A DNA stretch of 64,000 bases, taken from contig JANRIH010000015.1 in the NCBI GenBank assembly GCA_033765145.1, positions 1 through 64,000 of the forward strand, in the 5' to 3' direction. Source of the DNA: JAGVSR01 sp033765145. Its GTDB lineage: Bacteria; Pseudomonadota; Alphaproteobacteria; Rhizobiales; Hyphomicrobiaceae. Each line of letters begins with the position of its first letter. Position 1 is the stretch's first letter. Shown one piece after another: positions 53,690 through 62,900 of the stretch. Made by a program: the position numbers and the translations under genes. Under the pieces are notes generated by a model that worked only from the letters and a program-made list of their open reading frames with translations, was not told the DNA's origin and made no database searches.

Positions 53690-53801
53690 GACGTCTTCTC
53701 CTGTCCAAGCACCGGGCAGGAGGGAGGCCCGGCGTTCGCAATCTCGCGAATGCGGCCGGCGTTCTGAAATACAGCGTTGCTTCTGGTTCGATGCGAGTTG
53801 G

Positions 53802-54455
53802 CTATGGCTTTTGGAATTGCTCGAGGGGCGTTGCCGGGGCGCTCGTGTACTTTCGAATGAGTTCGGCAATGCGTCCGGCGGGCGTGCCGCGCGGAATGAG
53901 CGTCAGGAATTTTCCGTCTGGCCCCATGAGATAACTCAAGGAACCGTGATCAATGCCGTAGCGTTCGGGATGAGCTTGATCGACAATGTACTTCCGGCGG
54001 TGAACGCGATAAGCCTTGGCCACTGCCGCGATTGCAGTTTCGGAGCCGGACAGTGCAACAAGGCGCGGGTGGAAGCTGTTGCGGTACTTGGCCAACAACT
54101 CCGGTGTATCACGAGCAGGATCGAGGGTGATGAAGACAGGGTCCACTTTGGCTCCCGCGGAGCCGGCGATGTCGATAGCCTCTGTCAAAACAGATAGGTC
54201 TACGGGGCAGATGTCGGGACAGTGGGTATAGCCGAAATAGATCAACATGAAGCGACCACGAAAATCTCGGTCGCTGATCATTTTCCCGGCGTGATCGACG
54301 AGCGCGAACGGGCCGCCGAACTTCAATGCTAGCGGGTTGTCAGGCGAACCGGCCACCAAAGAATGTTGGACGGCGACGATCGCAGTGATGAATGCTAACC
54401 GGAGGGCCAGCGACCGTACGAGTAAGAGAGTATGCCCGGAAAGTCGAGCGTTCAT
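53802..54455 (-). CDS. SCO1/SenC family copper-binding thioredoxin-like protein
   Basis: The 217-residue protein has a signal or anchor (LALRLAFITAIVAV) and the SCO1 fold: GPFALVDHAGKMISDRDFRGRFMLIYFGYTHCPDICP. The copper-binding CxxxC is at YTHCPDIC and the third ligand His is in YGIDHGSLSYLMGP. Known SCO1 proteins deliver copper to cytochrome oxidase CuA or act in redox defence. It overlaps the 3' end of the adjacent gene by 4 bp (ATGA), so the two are coupled. Confidence 0.92.
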   Translation of the reverse strand: MNARLSGHTLLLVRSLALRLAFITAIVAVQHSLVAGSPDNPLALKFGGPFALVDHAGKMISDRDFRGRFMLIYFGYTHCPDICPVDLSVLTEAIDIAGSAGAKVDPVFITLDPARDTPELLAKYRNSFHPRLVALSGSETAIAAVAKAYRVHRRKYIVDQAHPERYGIDHGSLSYLMGPDGKFLTLIPRGTPAGRIAELIRKYTSAPATPLEQFQKP

Positions 54456-54967
54456 GGTTTGGGAGCTAGGCCCTTGATGCCGAGCACGCCGACTTGGCCG
54501 ATTATCTTTTTGACGCTCGGGTCTTCTCTATACCACTCTTTCGCATCGCCATTCTTTGCCTTCCAATTGGCTTCGAACGCGTTGGCAGGTTTCAAGGGTT
54601 CGGACTTGGCACTGCGTAGGTTTTGAACCATGAAGATTGTCATGGCCGGGTTTTCGATCAACAGGCCGTCGGCGAACACCTTGCGTCCGCAGTAGGGCAG
54701 CAATTCCTCAGCTGCACCGGCGAAGTTCGTGGCGCCTTTAGCCGCCAATCTCAGCTTACCGTCCGTTGTCAGCAAACCGAGTTGCCGCCTTCCATCGCCG
54801 CAATTCGCTGGGCAATCGCCCTTGAGCGAACAGGCAATATCGACAACCTTGGCTTCGATCTCGGTCACCGTCTCGTTCTGCAGCCCCCAACTATCGGCTG
54901 CCCGTGCCGCAACGTCCCCGTTCACGAGTGCGGCTGCTGAACTCAGAATAATGAAGAGCTTCCGCAT
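54452..54967 (-). CDS. Exported Cys-motif protein, metal or redox partner of SCO1 (unknown family)
   Basis: The 171-residue protein has a signal peptide (LFIILSSAAALVNGDVAARA, cleavage about 24). The mature part begins VTEIEAKVVDIACSLKGDCPANCGDGRRQLGLLTTDGKL, with the pattern D-x-x-C ... C-x-x-x-C ... G-x-x-T-x-D-G, then ends with strands resembling an OB fold. The same pattern recurs in the next gene. Such Cys/His motifs suit metal binding. It shares a four-base overlap with SCO1 and is six bases downstream of the related gene. No defined function is known to me. Confidence 0.65.
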   Translation of the reverse strand: MRKLFIILSSAAALVNGDVAARAADSWGLQNETVTEIEAKVVDIACSLKGDCPANCGDGRRQLGLLTTDGKLRLAAKGATNFAGAAEELLPYCGRKVFADGLLIENPAMTIFMVQNLRSAKSEPLKPANAFEANWKAKNGDAKEWYREDPSVKKIIGQVGVLGIKGLAPKP

Positions 54968-54972
54968 GATGC

Positions 54973-55407
54973 CTAGTTTCCGAATGGCTGGATGCCGTAA
55001 TCTTCGTGCGTGATGTTGACGATACCTTTGTCATCGGCCACTTCGGACACGAAAAGATACTTGACGCCGTCTCGCTCGAATAGCTCACCGTCGACCGTTA
55101 CATGGTGGGCCTGGATCGTGACCAGTGTCGGGTTCGTAACGGACGTGTTGTCGTCTGCAATCCGCAACACGACATAGTACTGGTCGTCTGCCGTTCGGAT
55201 GCTCACTGGGATACCGCCCACCGCGCACCATACGGCGCATTGGAAATGCGCTGTACCTTGGGCGAACATGATCCCGGTGATCGAACACCACGTATCGACG
55301 ATCTCGCCCTTGACTTTGATGCGCTCGGCTCGTGCCGCCTCAGGCGAAAGCACCGCGCAAAACACTGCTGTAGCGATTGCTCCAAGCCAGCGCGTTTTCA
55401 TTGCCAT
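54973..55407 (-). CDS. Exported Cys-motif protein, paralogue of the 54452 product
   Basis: The 144-residue protein starts at ATG 55407 (ATG 55401 also possible). A signal peptide (TRWLGAIATAVFCAVLSPEAARA) precedes ERIKVKGEIVDTWCSITG, then TAHFQCAVWCAVGGIPVSI and a TADDQYYVVL strand. The ordered D-x-x-C, H-x-x-C-x-x-x-C-x-x-x-G-x-P pattern is the same as in the next gene, with His added, so the two look like diverged copies. It is the first gene of a set ending in SCO1 and the cupin, which suggests extracytoplasmic metal handling. Confidence 0.7.
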   Translation of the reverse strand: MAMKTRWLGAIATAVFCAVLSPEAARAERIKVKGEIVDTWCSITGIMFAQGTAHFQCAVWCAVGGIPVSIRTADDQYYVVLRIADDNTSVTNPTLVTIQAHHVTVDGELFERDGVKYLFVSEVADDKGIVNITHEDYGIQPFGN

Positions 55408-55447
55408 GCCGCCTTCGATGCCGGTGGCGTCGGAACAACGCCGACGA

Positions 55448-56656
55448 TTAGTTTGTCGATGGGAACGATCGGTTGTCAAGTTGCGTCGGGATTCGTCGTG
55501 CATGGGTCTTCCAGGGCGTGCTCTTGAACCAGGCGACGACATAAGCGATCGCGACGAGACAGGCGAAGCTCACGAGATGGACGGCGAGCAACGGAAGAGC
55601 GCCGCGTCCCGTCTCATGGAGGACGACGCTCGACGCGAGCGACAAGAGAATGCCGCCGGCAAAGACCGCGAGGGCCTGCTGTCCGACTTTCCGGCAGACG
55701 TTGACAATGGGTCCCTTGAGACGCTCACCGCGCGGGCCCGCTGCGGCGTAGGCGAGATAGGCAAGCGACAGGAAATGAACAAATCGCAAAGCGCCGAAGG
55801 TGCCTTTCTCCATGAGCGCTGGTGGCAAGAAGGCCCAGGCGTGCGGGATGCCAATCATCGAGCCGAGGCTCGTCGTCAGCAGCGCGCTCACAATCAGAAC
55901 GGCAGAGCATAGCGTGACAAGCCGCCGGTCGATCGGCGGCGAAGGGATCCAGCCGCGGATGAACGCAAAGCCCGCGAAGAAGACGAGTTGCCATGCGAGC
56001 GGATGGAAGAACCACGGGCGATTGCTCCATGGTTCGGCGGGGAACTGCAGATAGCCTGCGGTCCCGACAAGCCAAAGCGCGACTGAGAATGCTATCGGCG
56101 CCCAGTGACCGACGCGCGACAGCGCCATCATGACGGGAATCATGGCGAGCATCACGAGATACATGGGCAGAATGTCGAACAAGTTCGGCACATAGGTCAG
56201 GGTGAGGAGGCCGAAGAAGCCCGACGCCGTCTCCTTCTCGAGGAAATGCCCGAAGTTGACCGAGTGGACGAATGTCGAACCGGTGCCGAGCAGCTTGTCG
56301 AAGCCGGCCATCATCGCAACGGCGGAGATGAAGAGCCCGATGTGCGTCCAGTAGACCTGCCAGCAGCGATGCAGGATGCGCGCGAGCCCCATCAGGAATC
56401 CGCGCTGCTCAAAGACTGTCCCGAAGGCGATTGCGGACGCCATGCCGGAGCAGAACACGAAAATCTCGGTCGCGTCCGAGAAGCCGAACCGGGCGGGAAT
56501 CCAATCGTTCCAGGGGTTTTGCGGGATGTGCGCAATGAAGATGATGAACATCCCGAGACCGCGGAAAAAGTCGAGCCGCACGTCGCGTGGACGCTTCATC
56601 GGCTGGCTGCCGTCGGTGCGTGGGGTGTCAGATCGAGCCGTCGTAGTCTCTTGCAT
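55448..56656 (-). CDS. OpgC family membrane protein (periplasmic glucan modification)
   Basis: The 402-residue protein has about ten membrane segments and the acyltransferase-3/OpgC opening VRLDFFRGLGMFIIFIAHIPQNPWNDWIPARFGFSDATEIFVFCSG. OpgC transfers succinyl groups to osmoregulated periplasmic glucans. ATG 56656 overlaps the 3' end of the thiamine-enzyme gene by 29 bp; ATG 56599 (MKRPRDVRLD) is an alternative start, and the first 19 residues look unconserved. It is separated by 40 bp from the Cys-motif genes downstream. The substrate glucan is not encoded in the window. Confidence 0.85.
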   Translation of the reverse strand: MQETTTARSDTPRTDGSQPMKRPRDVRLDFFRGLGMFIIFIAHIPQNPWNDWIPARFGFSDATEIFVFCSGMASAIAFGTVFEQRGFLMGLARILHRCWQVYWTHIGLFISAVAMMAGFDKLLGTGSTFVHSVNFGHFLEKETASGFFGLLTLTYVPNLFDILPMYLVMLAMIPVMMALSRVGHWAPIAFSVALWLVGTAGYLQFPAEPWSNRPWFFHPLAWQLVFFAGFAFIRGWIPSPPIDRRLVTLCSAVLIVSALLTTSLGSMIGIPHAWAFLPPALMEKGTFGALRFVHFLSLAYLAYAAAGPRGERLKGPIVNVCRKVGQQALAVFAGGILLSLASSVVLHETGRGALPLLAVHLVSFACLVAIAYVVAWFKSTPWKTHARRIPTQLDNRSFPSTN

Positions 56657-58241
56657 CGATCTCGCATACGATCAATGTGAACGTCTCGCAATCGGGTGCC
56701 GACGCGAGCGCGGCATCGAGAGCGCTGCGATCCGCAACGCGAAGACCCCGTCCTCCCATGGCGGCGGCGATGTCCTCGAACTTCGTCCGGCCAAGTCGCA
56801 CCCCGGCCGTCGCGAACTCTTGCTCGCGCTGCTTCATTTCGATCAGGGCCAGGCTTTCGTCCTGCAACACGACGATCGTCAGCACCAATCCCGCATCGCG
56901 CAATGTCGCGAGTTCGCCCAAGCCCATTTCGAGCCCGCCGTCGCCGAGTACGGCAATGACGTGCCGGCTTGGCTCGGAGACCTTCGCGCCGATCGCAAGC
57001 GGGACCGCGGCGCCCATGGTGCAGAAACCCGCGGACTGCTGCAGTCCTTTGGGCCGGCTGACCGCCAGTTGCTGGCTCAACAGGATCCTATGGGCGCCGC
57101 TGTCGACCGTTATGAGCGCGCCCGCGTCCGTCAACGGTTGCAGCGCAGCAAAGATGGCGTGCGGTCCCCATCGGCCTCGGTCGCGGAATGCCTCGCGCAG
57201 GGCCGCCTGCGTGGCGCTGATTTCGCCTCCGGTCCACGTTGTCGATCGCGGGGCGATACCGCCCGCCAGCGCGTCGCAGACGGGACCGACCGCGCCCAGC
57301 ACGGCCGATGTCGTGTCATGCATGGCGTGGTCAGACGGATGTTCCGTGATCTCGATGACATCGGCCTTCGGGCCGAAGGGATCGAGCCATCCGGGACGCA
57401 TCTCGATCGGGTCATAGCCGGCAAGCAGGACGACGTCCGCATTGGCGACGACTGGAAGCAAATGGCGGTCGGCCAGCGGGGACAAACCGGCGGCGCCGAG
57501 CGCCAGGGCATGACTCTCCGGGATGACGCCCTTGGCCTTGTACGTTGTGATGACCGGTGCCTTGGCTTTTTCCGAAAGGCTCGTCAGGGCTTCAGATGCG
57601 CCGGAACGCGCGGCTTCCCAGCCTGCGATGATCAAGGGCCGCTTGGCGGCATGTAATTTTGTTCTGACTTCGGCAATCGCCGGGTCGTCGACGCCGACGG
57701 CCGTCCGTCTCGCGACCTGTGGATCGTGCGGACGATCGTTCGCTTGGGCTTTGGCCTTTGCCGTGGATGGCGAGACCGCGACATAGACCGGGCCCATGGG
57801 GGGGGTCATCGCCAGGCGTAGCGCTCGCGCCATCACGGCGCCCGCCCCCTCGGGCTCGATCTCGAAAGTTGCTTTCACGACCGAGCGCAGCAGGGTCGCC
57901 TGGTCGAAGATCTGGTGGGTGTAGCGGTGGCGAAGGCCGTGATCGACCTCGGCCGCGATGACAATCAGTGGAACACGCTCCTGGTTCGCATCGACGATAC
58001 CGTTGATGGCATTGGTCAGGCCGGGTCCGAGGGTCGTCAGGACAACACCCGGAGCGCCGGTTGCCGTGGCGGCTCCGGCGGCCATGATCGCGGCGGCCGT
58101 CTCGTGGCGGGCCAGGACGAACTCCAGCCCGAAATTTCGGAACCCGTCGAGAAGCGTCAGGACCTCGCCGCCCGGCATTCCGAACACGTGTCTGACGCCA
58201 TGGCTTTTCAGGGTTTGGGCAAGAACGTCGGCGATGCGCAT
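56628..58241 (-). CDS. Thiamine-diphosphate-dependent enzyme, acetolactate-synthase-like
   Basis: The 537-residue protein has the three-domain ThDP fold: the N-terminal catalytic Glu in ARHETAAAIMAAGA (about 46), a central domain (about 190-320), and a C-terminal ThDP-binding motif starting GDGGLEMGLGEL with a VVLQDESLALIEM end; the usual Asn is Asp here. Family members include acetolactate synthase, benzoylformate decarboxylase and sulfopyruvate decarboxylase. The specific reaction cannot be read. The conserved regions are complete. It is 85 bp downstream of the TPR gene and overlaps the OpgC gene. Confidence 0.88.
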   Translation of the reverse strand: MRIADVLAQTLKSHGVRHVFGMPGGEVLTLLDGFRNFGLEFVLARHETAAAIMAAGAATATGAPGVVLTTLGPGLTNAINGIVDANQERVPLIVIAAEVDHGLRHRYTHQIFDQATLLRSVVKATFEIEPEGAGAVMARALRLAMTPPMGPVYVAVSPSTAKAKAQANDRPHDPQVARRTAVGVDDPAIAEVRTKLHAAKRPLIIAGWEAARSGASEALTSLSEKAKAPVITTYKAKGVIPESHALALGAAGLSPLADRHLLPVVANADVVLLAGYDPIEMRPGWLDPFGPKADVIEITEHPSDHAMHDTTSAVLGAVGPVCDALAGGIAPRSTTWTGGEISATQAALREAFRDRGRWGPHAIFAALQPLTDAGALITVDSGAHRILLSQQLAVSRPKGLQQSAGFCTMGAAVPLAIGAKVSEPSRHVIAVLGDGGLEMGLGELATLRDAGLVLTIVVLQDESLALIEMKQREQEFATAGVRLGRTKFEDIAAAMGGRGLRVADRSALDAALASAPDCETFTLIVCEIDARDYDGSI

Positions 58242-58327
58242 CGAGGTGGCGGAACCGGTATGTGATCAAGGTGCCGCCGCGGCATGGCGCCGGCACTTAT
58301 TCTGGAAGGGATGCAGCACACTACCGG

Positions 58328-59713
58328 TCAGGACGCTATCGGTATTTGCCTACTCTCCAGAGTGTTTCGCGTCCGGCCGTCCTTACGGCGCAGCAGAAGC
58401 GTCATGAAGCGGTCCCAACTGCGGACGGCGTGGCGGACTCGGGTCAACGTCATGAGATCGCGGGTCTCTCCGCGGCGGTCGGCGGCAACGAGGAGCGTTC
58501 GCAGGAAGACGTCGCGCTGGGCATGGCTCCCGCCGATCGATGGCAGTCTTTCGGCCATGGCCGCGAGGTCCGATGCTCGGGCAGGGCCCGAGCCGAAGCT
58601 CTCGATCAGGCGGGCCAACGGGACGCCGATCTCGCGCGCCACCTCGGACTGGTCGCCCGTGCTGCCGGCGGCTTGGCTTTCGAGCGCGGTCATCAGATCG
58701 CGCACGCCGGTTTCGTCGCGATTGGCGACGAGGACGAGGAGGTAATGCAGCGTAGCGAAGACATAGGACATGTCACGCCGCCTGCGGAACGCGATGTCCC
58801 GAAGGTCATGCCAACGGTCGCCGACGCCGACTCCGTCAAGTTCCAGGCGCCAGAGGATCGAGGCCGCGTTTGCCATGTCGCGGAAATCATCGGTCGGGGT
58901 TGCGCGGATGTCCCGGTCGTAGAGTTCGAGGACGGCGTCGGTCTCGCCTTGCTCGAGGCGGAACAACGCCAGATGCCACGCCATGTGGAAGCTGAAATTG
59001 TTGCATCGCGTCCAGTTCGGCCGCGCCGCTTCGAGGAGATCGGCGCCCTCCCCGACACGATGGGACATTTCAAGGACGTGCGAGACGGCATGGAGGCCCC
59101 AGGCATCTGCCGGCTCGGCATCATAGGCCATGCGGCCGACCTTTTCGGCGATTGCGAAATGGCCCCGCTCTTCGAGACCGAAGGCGTGGCATCCGAGCAC
59201 GAAGCCGTAGCCGGCATTCGCAGGCGACCAAGCCGGAAGTGCCCGTTCCGTCGTCGCCAGCATGGCGTCGGTCTCGCCCGACATGAAGTGAAACGCGTGC
59301 GATAGCTTCAGCGCGAGAAAATCGTCCGGGTGGCGCGTGAGATGGCGGTCGAGGGAGGATGCCGCGTCGCGCATCCGCCCCGCCGCGGACGACTTCAAAG
59401 CCTCAACGAGGGCGCGTTCTGTCGGCGACGCCTCTTTCCGGCGCGCGCAAGCTGCCTCGGCTTCGTTCAAGACCCGACGTGCGCCATCGAGCGTCTCGGA
59501 GCGGGCGAGGACTACATTGGCGAGGCCATACAGTGCATGGCCCGCGATGAGGTCGGGGTCCGCGGCCAGCGCGTCCTGGAGGGCCGTCCCAACCGGTCGA
59601 TGCGCTGCAACTGCGAAAACAGCCTTCTCGAGAGCTGCAACCGCATCGGCGCTGTCGGTTGTGTGCCTGCCGCCAAATCTGTCCAGCAATGCTCGAACTC
59701 CGCTCAGTGCCAT
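58328..59713 (-). CDS. Tetratricopeptide-repeat protein (TTC38-like)
   Basis: The 461-residue protein (ATG 59713; ATG 59773 would add 20 residues) is a helical repeat protein throughout, with motifs of the TTC38 type: VGTALQDALAADPDLIAGHALYGLANVVL, then AYDAEPADAWGLHAVSHVLEMSHRVGEGADLL and FSFHMAWHLALFRLEQGETDAVLELYDRDI. No signal peptide or catalytic motif is visible. It is usually annotated as a TPR protein of unknown role. The position upstream of a thiamine-diphosphate enzyme gene suggests a shared transcript but not a clear function. Confidence 0.8.
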   Translation of the reverse strand: MALSGVRALLDRFGGRHTTDSADAVAALEKAVFAVAAHRPVGTALQDALAADPDLIAGHALYGLANVVLARSETLDGARRVLNEAEAACARRKEASPTERALVEALKSSAAGRMRDAASSLDRHLTRHPDDFLALKLSHAFHFMSGETDAMLATTERALPAWSPANAGYGFVLGCHAFGLEERGHFAIAEKVGRMAYDAEPADAWGLHAVSHVLEMSHRVGEGADLLEAARPNWTRCNNFSFHMAWHLALFRLEQGETDAVLELYDRDIRATPTDDFRDMANAASILWRLELDGVGVGDRWHDLRDIAFRRRRDMSYVFATLHYLLVLVANRDETGVRDLMTALESQAAGSTGDQSEVAREIGVPLARLIESFGSGPARASDLAAMAERLPSIGGSHAQRDVFLRTLLVAADRRGETRDLMTLTRVRHAVRSWDRFMTLLLRRKDGRTRNTLESRQIPIAS

Positions 59714-59937
59714 TATCCGCTGATTCTCAGATGTGTGCGTGCTGTTGCGCGCCACATTTCCGAGCGACGCCACTTTGGCAGTGACGTTGCCTCAGTCCCA
59801 ATACGGAGCTGGAATGATTTCGTTTCACAATGGCTATGGTTGGGCCAGAAAACGGCGTGCGCCGTTGGGAATGCAGCGAAGCGGGCCGGGTCGGACGAAA
59901 GCGTCCTCCTGACCGGGCGGTGCTCATCGCAGGACTT

Positions 59938-62900
59938 TCAGCTGAATTCTGAGCCGTACATTTTCTGGAGGTATTCGGCCCAGCGGGTGTCGCGGCTGAA
60001 TTTCAGCCGCTCGTAGGTCTTGACGTCGGAGGCGAGGCTGCGTTCCGAGGCCGGGAACCAGAACGCAAGTCCCTCACACCGTGACACCATCGGGCCAAAC
60101 GCGACGGTCTCGATGCGCGCGGCCCGCAAGGCTTCTGCAACCCCGTTGGCAGCTGCGGCGAGGTCGGGATCGCGCGTCCCCGCGATCTGTGCAAGGACAC
60201 GCACGAAGTCGCCGAGATCGTAGCTGTCGCGATTGTCGTAGGGCTGCGATTTGCTGCGGGCGAGGTTCAGGAGCGAGAACCCGGCCACGCCCTTCGCTTC
60301 CGCGACCGAGACGAGTTGCGCGAACGCTTCGGTGATTTCGTTGTCACCTTTGAACGCGGATAGCGTGCACGGGTAGTGGTTGGTTGCGGTGCGGTAGCTG
60401 TCGGCGAACGACAGCACGGCGTCACGCGCCCAATCCTCAGGCGGCATCAGATGTGCGGCGCGCATACGATCGAACCAGCCGGTGTAGTCCCAGCCCATGG
60501 CCGGCTCGGTGTCGCAGGATGCGACGAAGCAGTGTGCGAACGCGCCCAGTTCTTCCACAACCTCGACCATGCCGTTGAGGCAGGTGTCGGAATAGATGAT
60601 GTCCACCTTGTTGCGGGTGCCCGAGCGGTCGAACGCGACCTTCAACATGGCGCCGGCCTCGATGTTGGTCAGGACGCCGCCGCTGTTGTCGTGCAGCATG
60701 GCCCGTTTGCCAGGGTCCTTCTTGATGGCCGCGCGACTTGCCGCCGAAACGAGAAGGCGTCGGGCCGGGCGGCGTTCCATGGCGCGGCGGGGCATCGTGC
60801 GCTTCAGGATCATTTCTGCGGGGTCATTCTCGTCGAAAACGCCCGTTCCATGGTCCCAGAAGCCGATGGCCTTGCGCGAGTTCGGGTAGGTCGCAAGCGC
60901 GCGTGCCAGAAACGTCGCGAGCGTTTCGGGGTCGCCGGTGTCGATCTCGGCGAGGCGCTCGATCGTGCGAATTTCGCCCCGCGGCGTCACTTCGATGACC
61001 ATGCCGGGGCCGTCTTCTGTATCGGCGAGGGCGAGGACGGATATGCCGCCGTTCCGCATGGTGCCGGCGGCCATTTCCTCGAGATCCTTGCGGACCTGAC
61101 CTGAGAGATTGTTGTCCCCGCCGAACATCGCGAGGATCGCGAAAGGCGGGTTCGGCGACGTAATGGGGAACGGCGCGACGTTCGATGTGCCGCCTTCCGC
61201 GACGCGGCGCTTTTCCGCGTCGAGCGGATTGATGGCCGTCGAGGGCACGAGTTCGGCCGGTTCTTCAAGGACCGAAGTCGGGTCGGTCAGATCTTCGGGC
61301 AATCCTGGTTCGCCTCGGATCGGCTCTTCGTCGGTGAAATGCCGGTCGTCGAAACCTAATTGCTTCAGCTTCTTTTCGAGTTCGCCGAGGTCGGCGGGCG
61401 GGGGCTCCTTGGGTTTCGCGAACCCCATCTGCGGGGTACCGGCCGGAAGCGGCAACTGATCGAGCCAGCTCGGGTCGTGTGCCGTTCCGGGCGCGGATGA
61501 GAGGCTGGACGACGTGCCGGTCGCGCGTCGGCGTCTTGTGATCGCGGCACTTCCCATTAGCACGAGTGCGAGACCGGCCGCGCCACCGCCCGCCAACCCG
61601 ACCATCAGCCGGGTGAGGCCGATTTTCGGTCCCCACGCGATGCCGATCGTGAAAATCGCGGCCGCGAGCAGGGCGATCAAGACGCCAGAAATGCCGAGGA
61701 TGTCAGTCCAACCGCCGCCGGGACGTGACGGCTCCGTTCCGCCATCTCGGCGATCGAATCCAGTCCAGTTTTTGCGCACCGGACCGGCGGCGGCGTCGCC
61801 GCCGATATAGGGCGCTTCGGGGGCATTCTCGAGCGCCTCCATGCTCGCCTTGGTGGCGATGCCGTCGACGTTGAGCTTGGCGCGGGCCTGGAACAGCATC
61901 AGCGCCTTCTCGGTCTTTGGGCCGAACTCGCCGTCGATCTCCTCGTTCTTCGGCAGCATGCCGACTTTGACCAGAAGCCGTTGCAGCTTGGCGACTTCGG
62001 GCCCGTCATCCCCGCGCTGGGGCGCATCGCTCGATGCCACTGCCACGGGCGCGCCGCCACTTCCCAAGAGCGACCACGCCTTCTCGAATTTCCTGATCCG
62101 ATCGGCGAGGCCGATGTGACCACCGTTGATCATTTTCGTGATGGCGTTGATCGCGTTGGCGTCGGCGAGCTTGTTCATGTTGCGCCGCTTGCCCATCCAC
62201 GTCGCGACCGCGATGCGGACAGCGGTCTCGGGCTCGGATGCGAGATCGGGATTGCCTTCGAGATCGACGCCGATCGCGCGGCCCATCAGACGATAGCTCT
62301 CGCGGCCCGTGATCTGCACGAGGCCGCGACCGCGGTAACGGTATCCGTCGTCATTCGTCGCGCTGTTGCCGAGGCGTCCGCCGTAGACCTTGTTCGCGAG
62401 CTTTTCGGGATTGGCGGCATAGGGCATCGCCTCCGCGATGCTGCGGAACCGGGAAGGCCAGACTTCGCAGATGCGCTTCGCGGAATAGCGCATGTTCTCT
62501 TCGTTGATCGTGAAGCCTCCCGACTCGTGCGCAATCTGGCCGAGGAAGTGGCAGAGTCGCAGCGGATTGGCGTTGATCCCGGCCTCGGTCAGGAGCCGAT
62601 TGCCGATGGTCGAGAGCGCCTGCACGTAACCGGGCTTCGCGTCCGACGAAATGCGCTTCAGAAGTTCTGGCGTAAGAGCAAGTCCGGGCGGTGGTGCGGC
62701 GTCCGTCACCGGCGGGGACGGCTTCGGTGCATCGGGCTTCGGGGCCGTCGTGCCCATACCAGCCGTGCCGGTGACGGGTGGCTCGGGTTTCGGCGGGACG
62801 GGGGTCTCGGCAATGGGAGGCGTGGGCCTAGGTGGCGGTACGGGTGTATCCGACGTGGACGGCCCGATGACATCGTTTGCCAGAACATCGAGGACGACCG

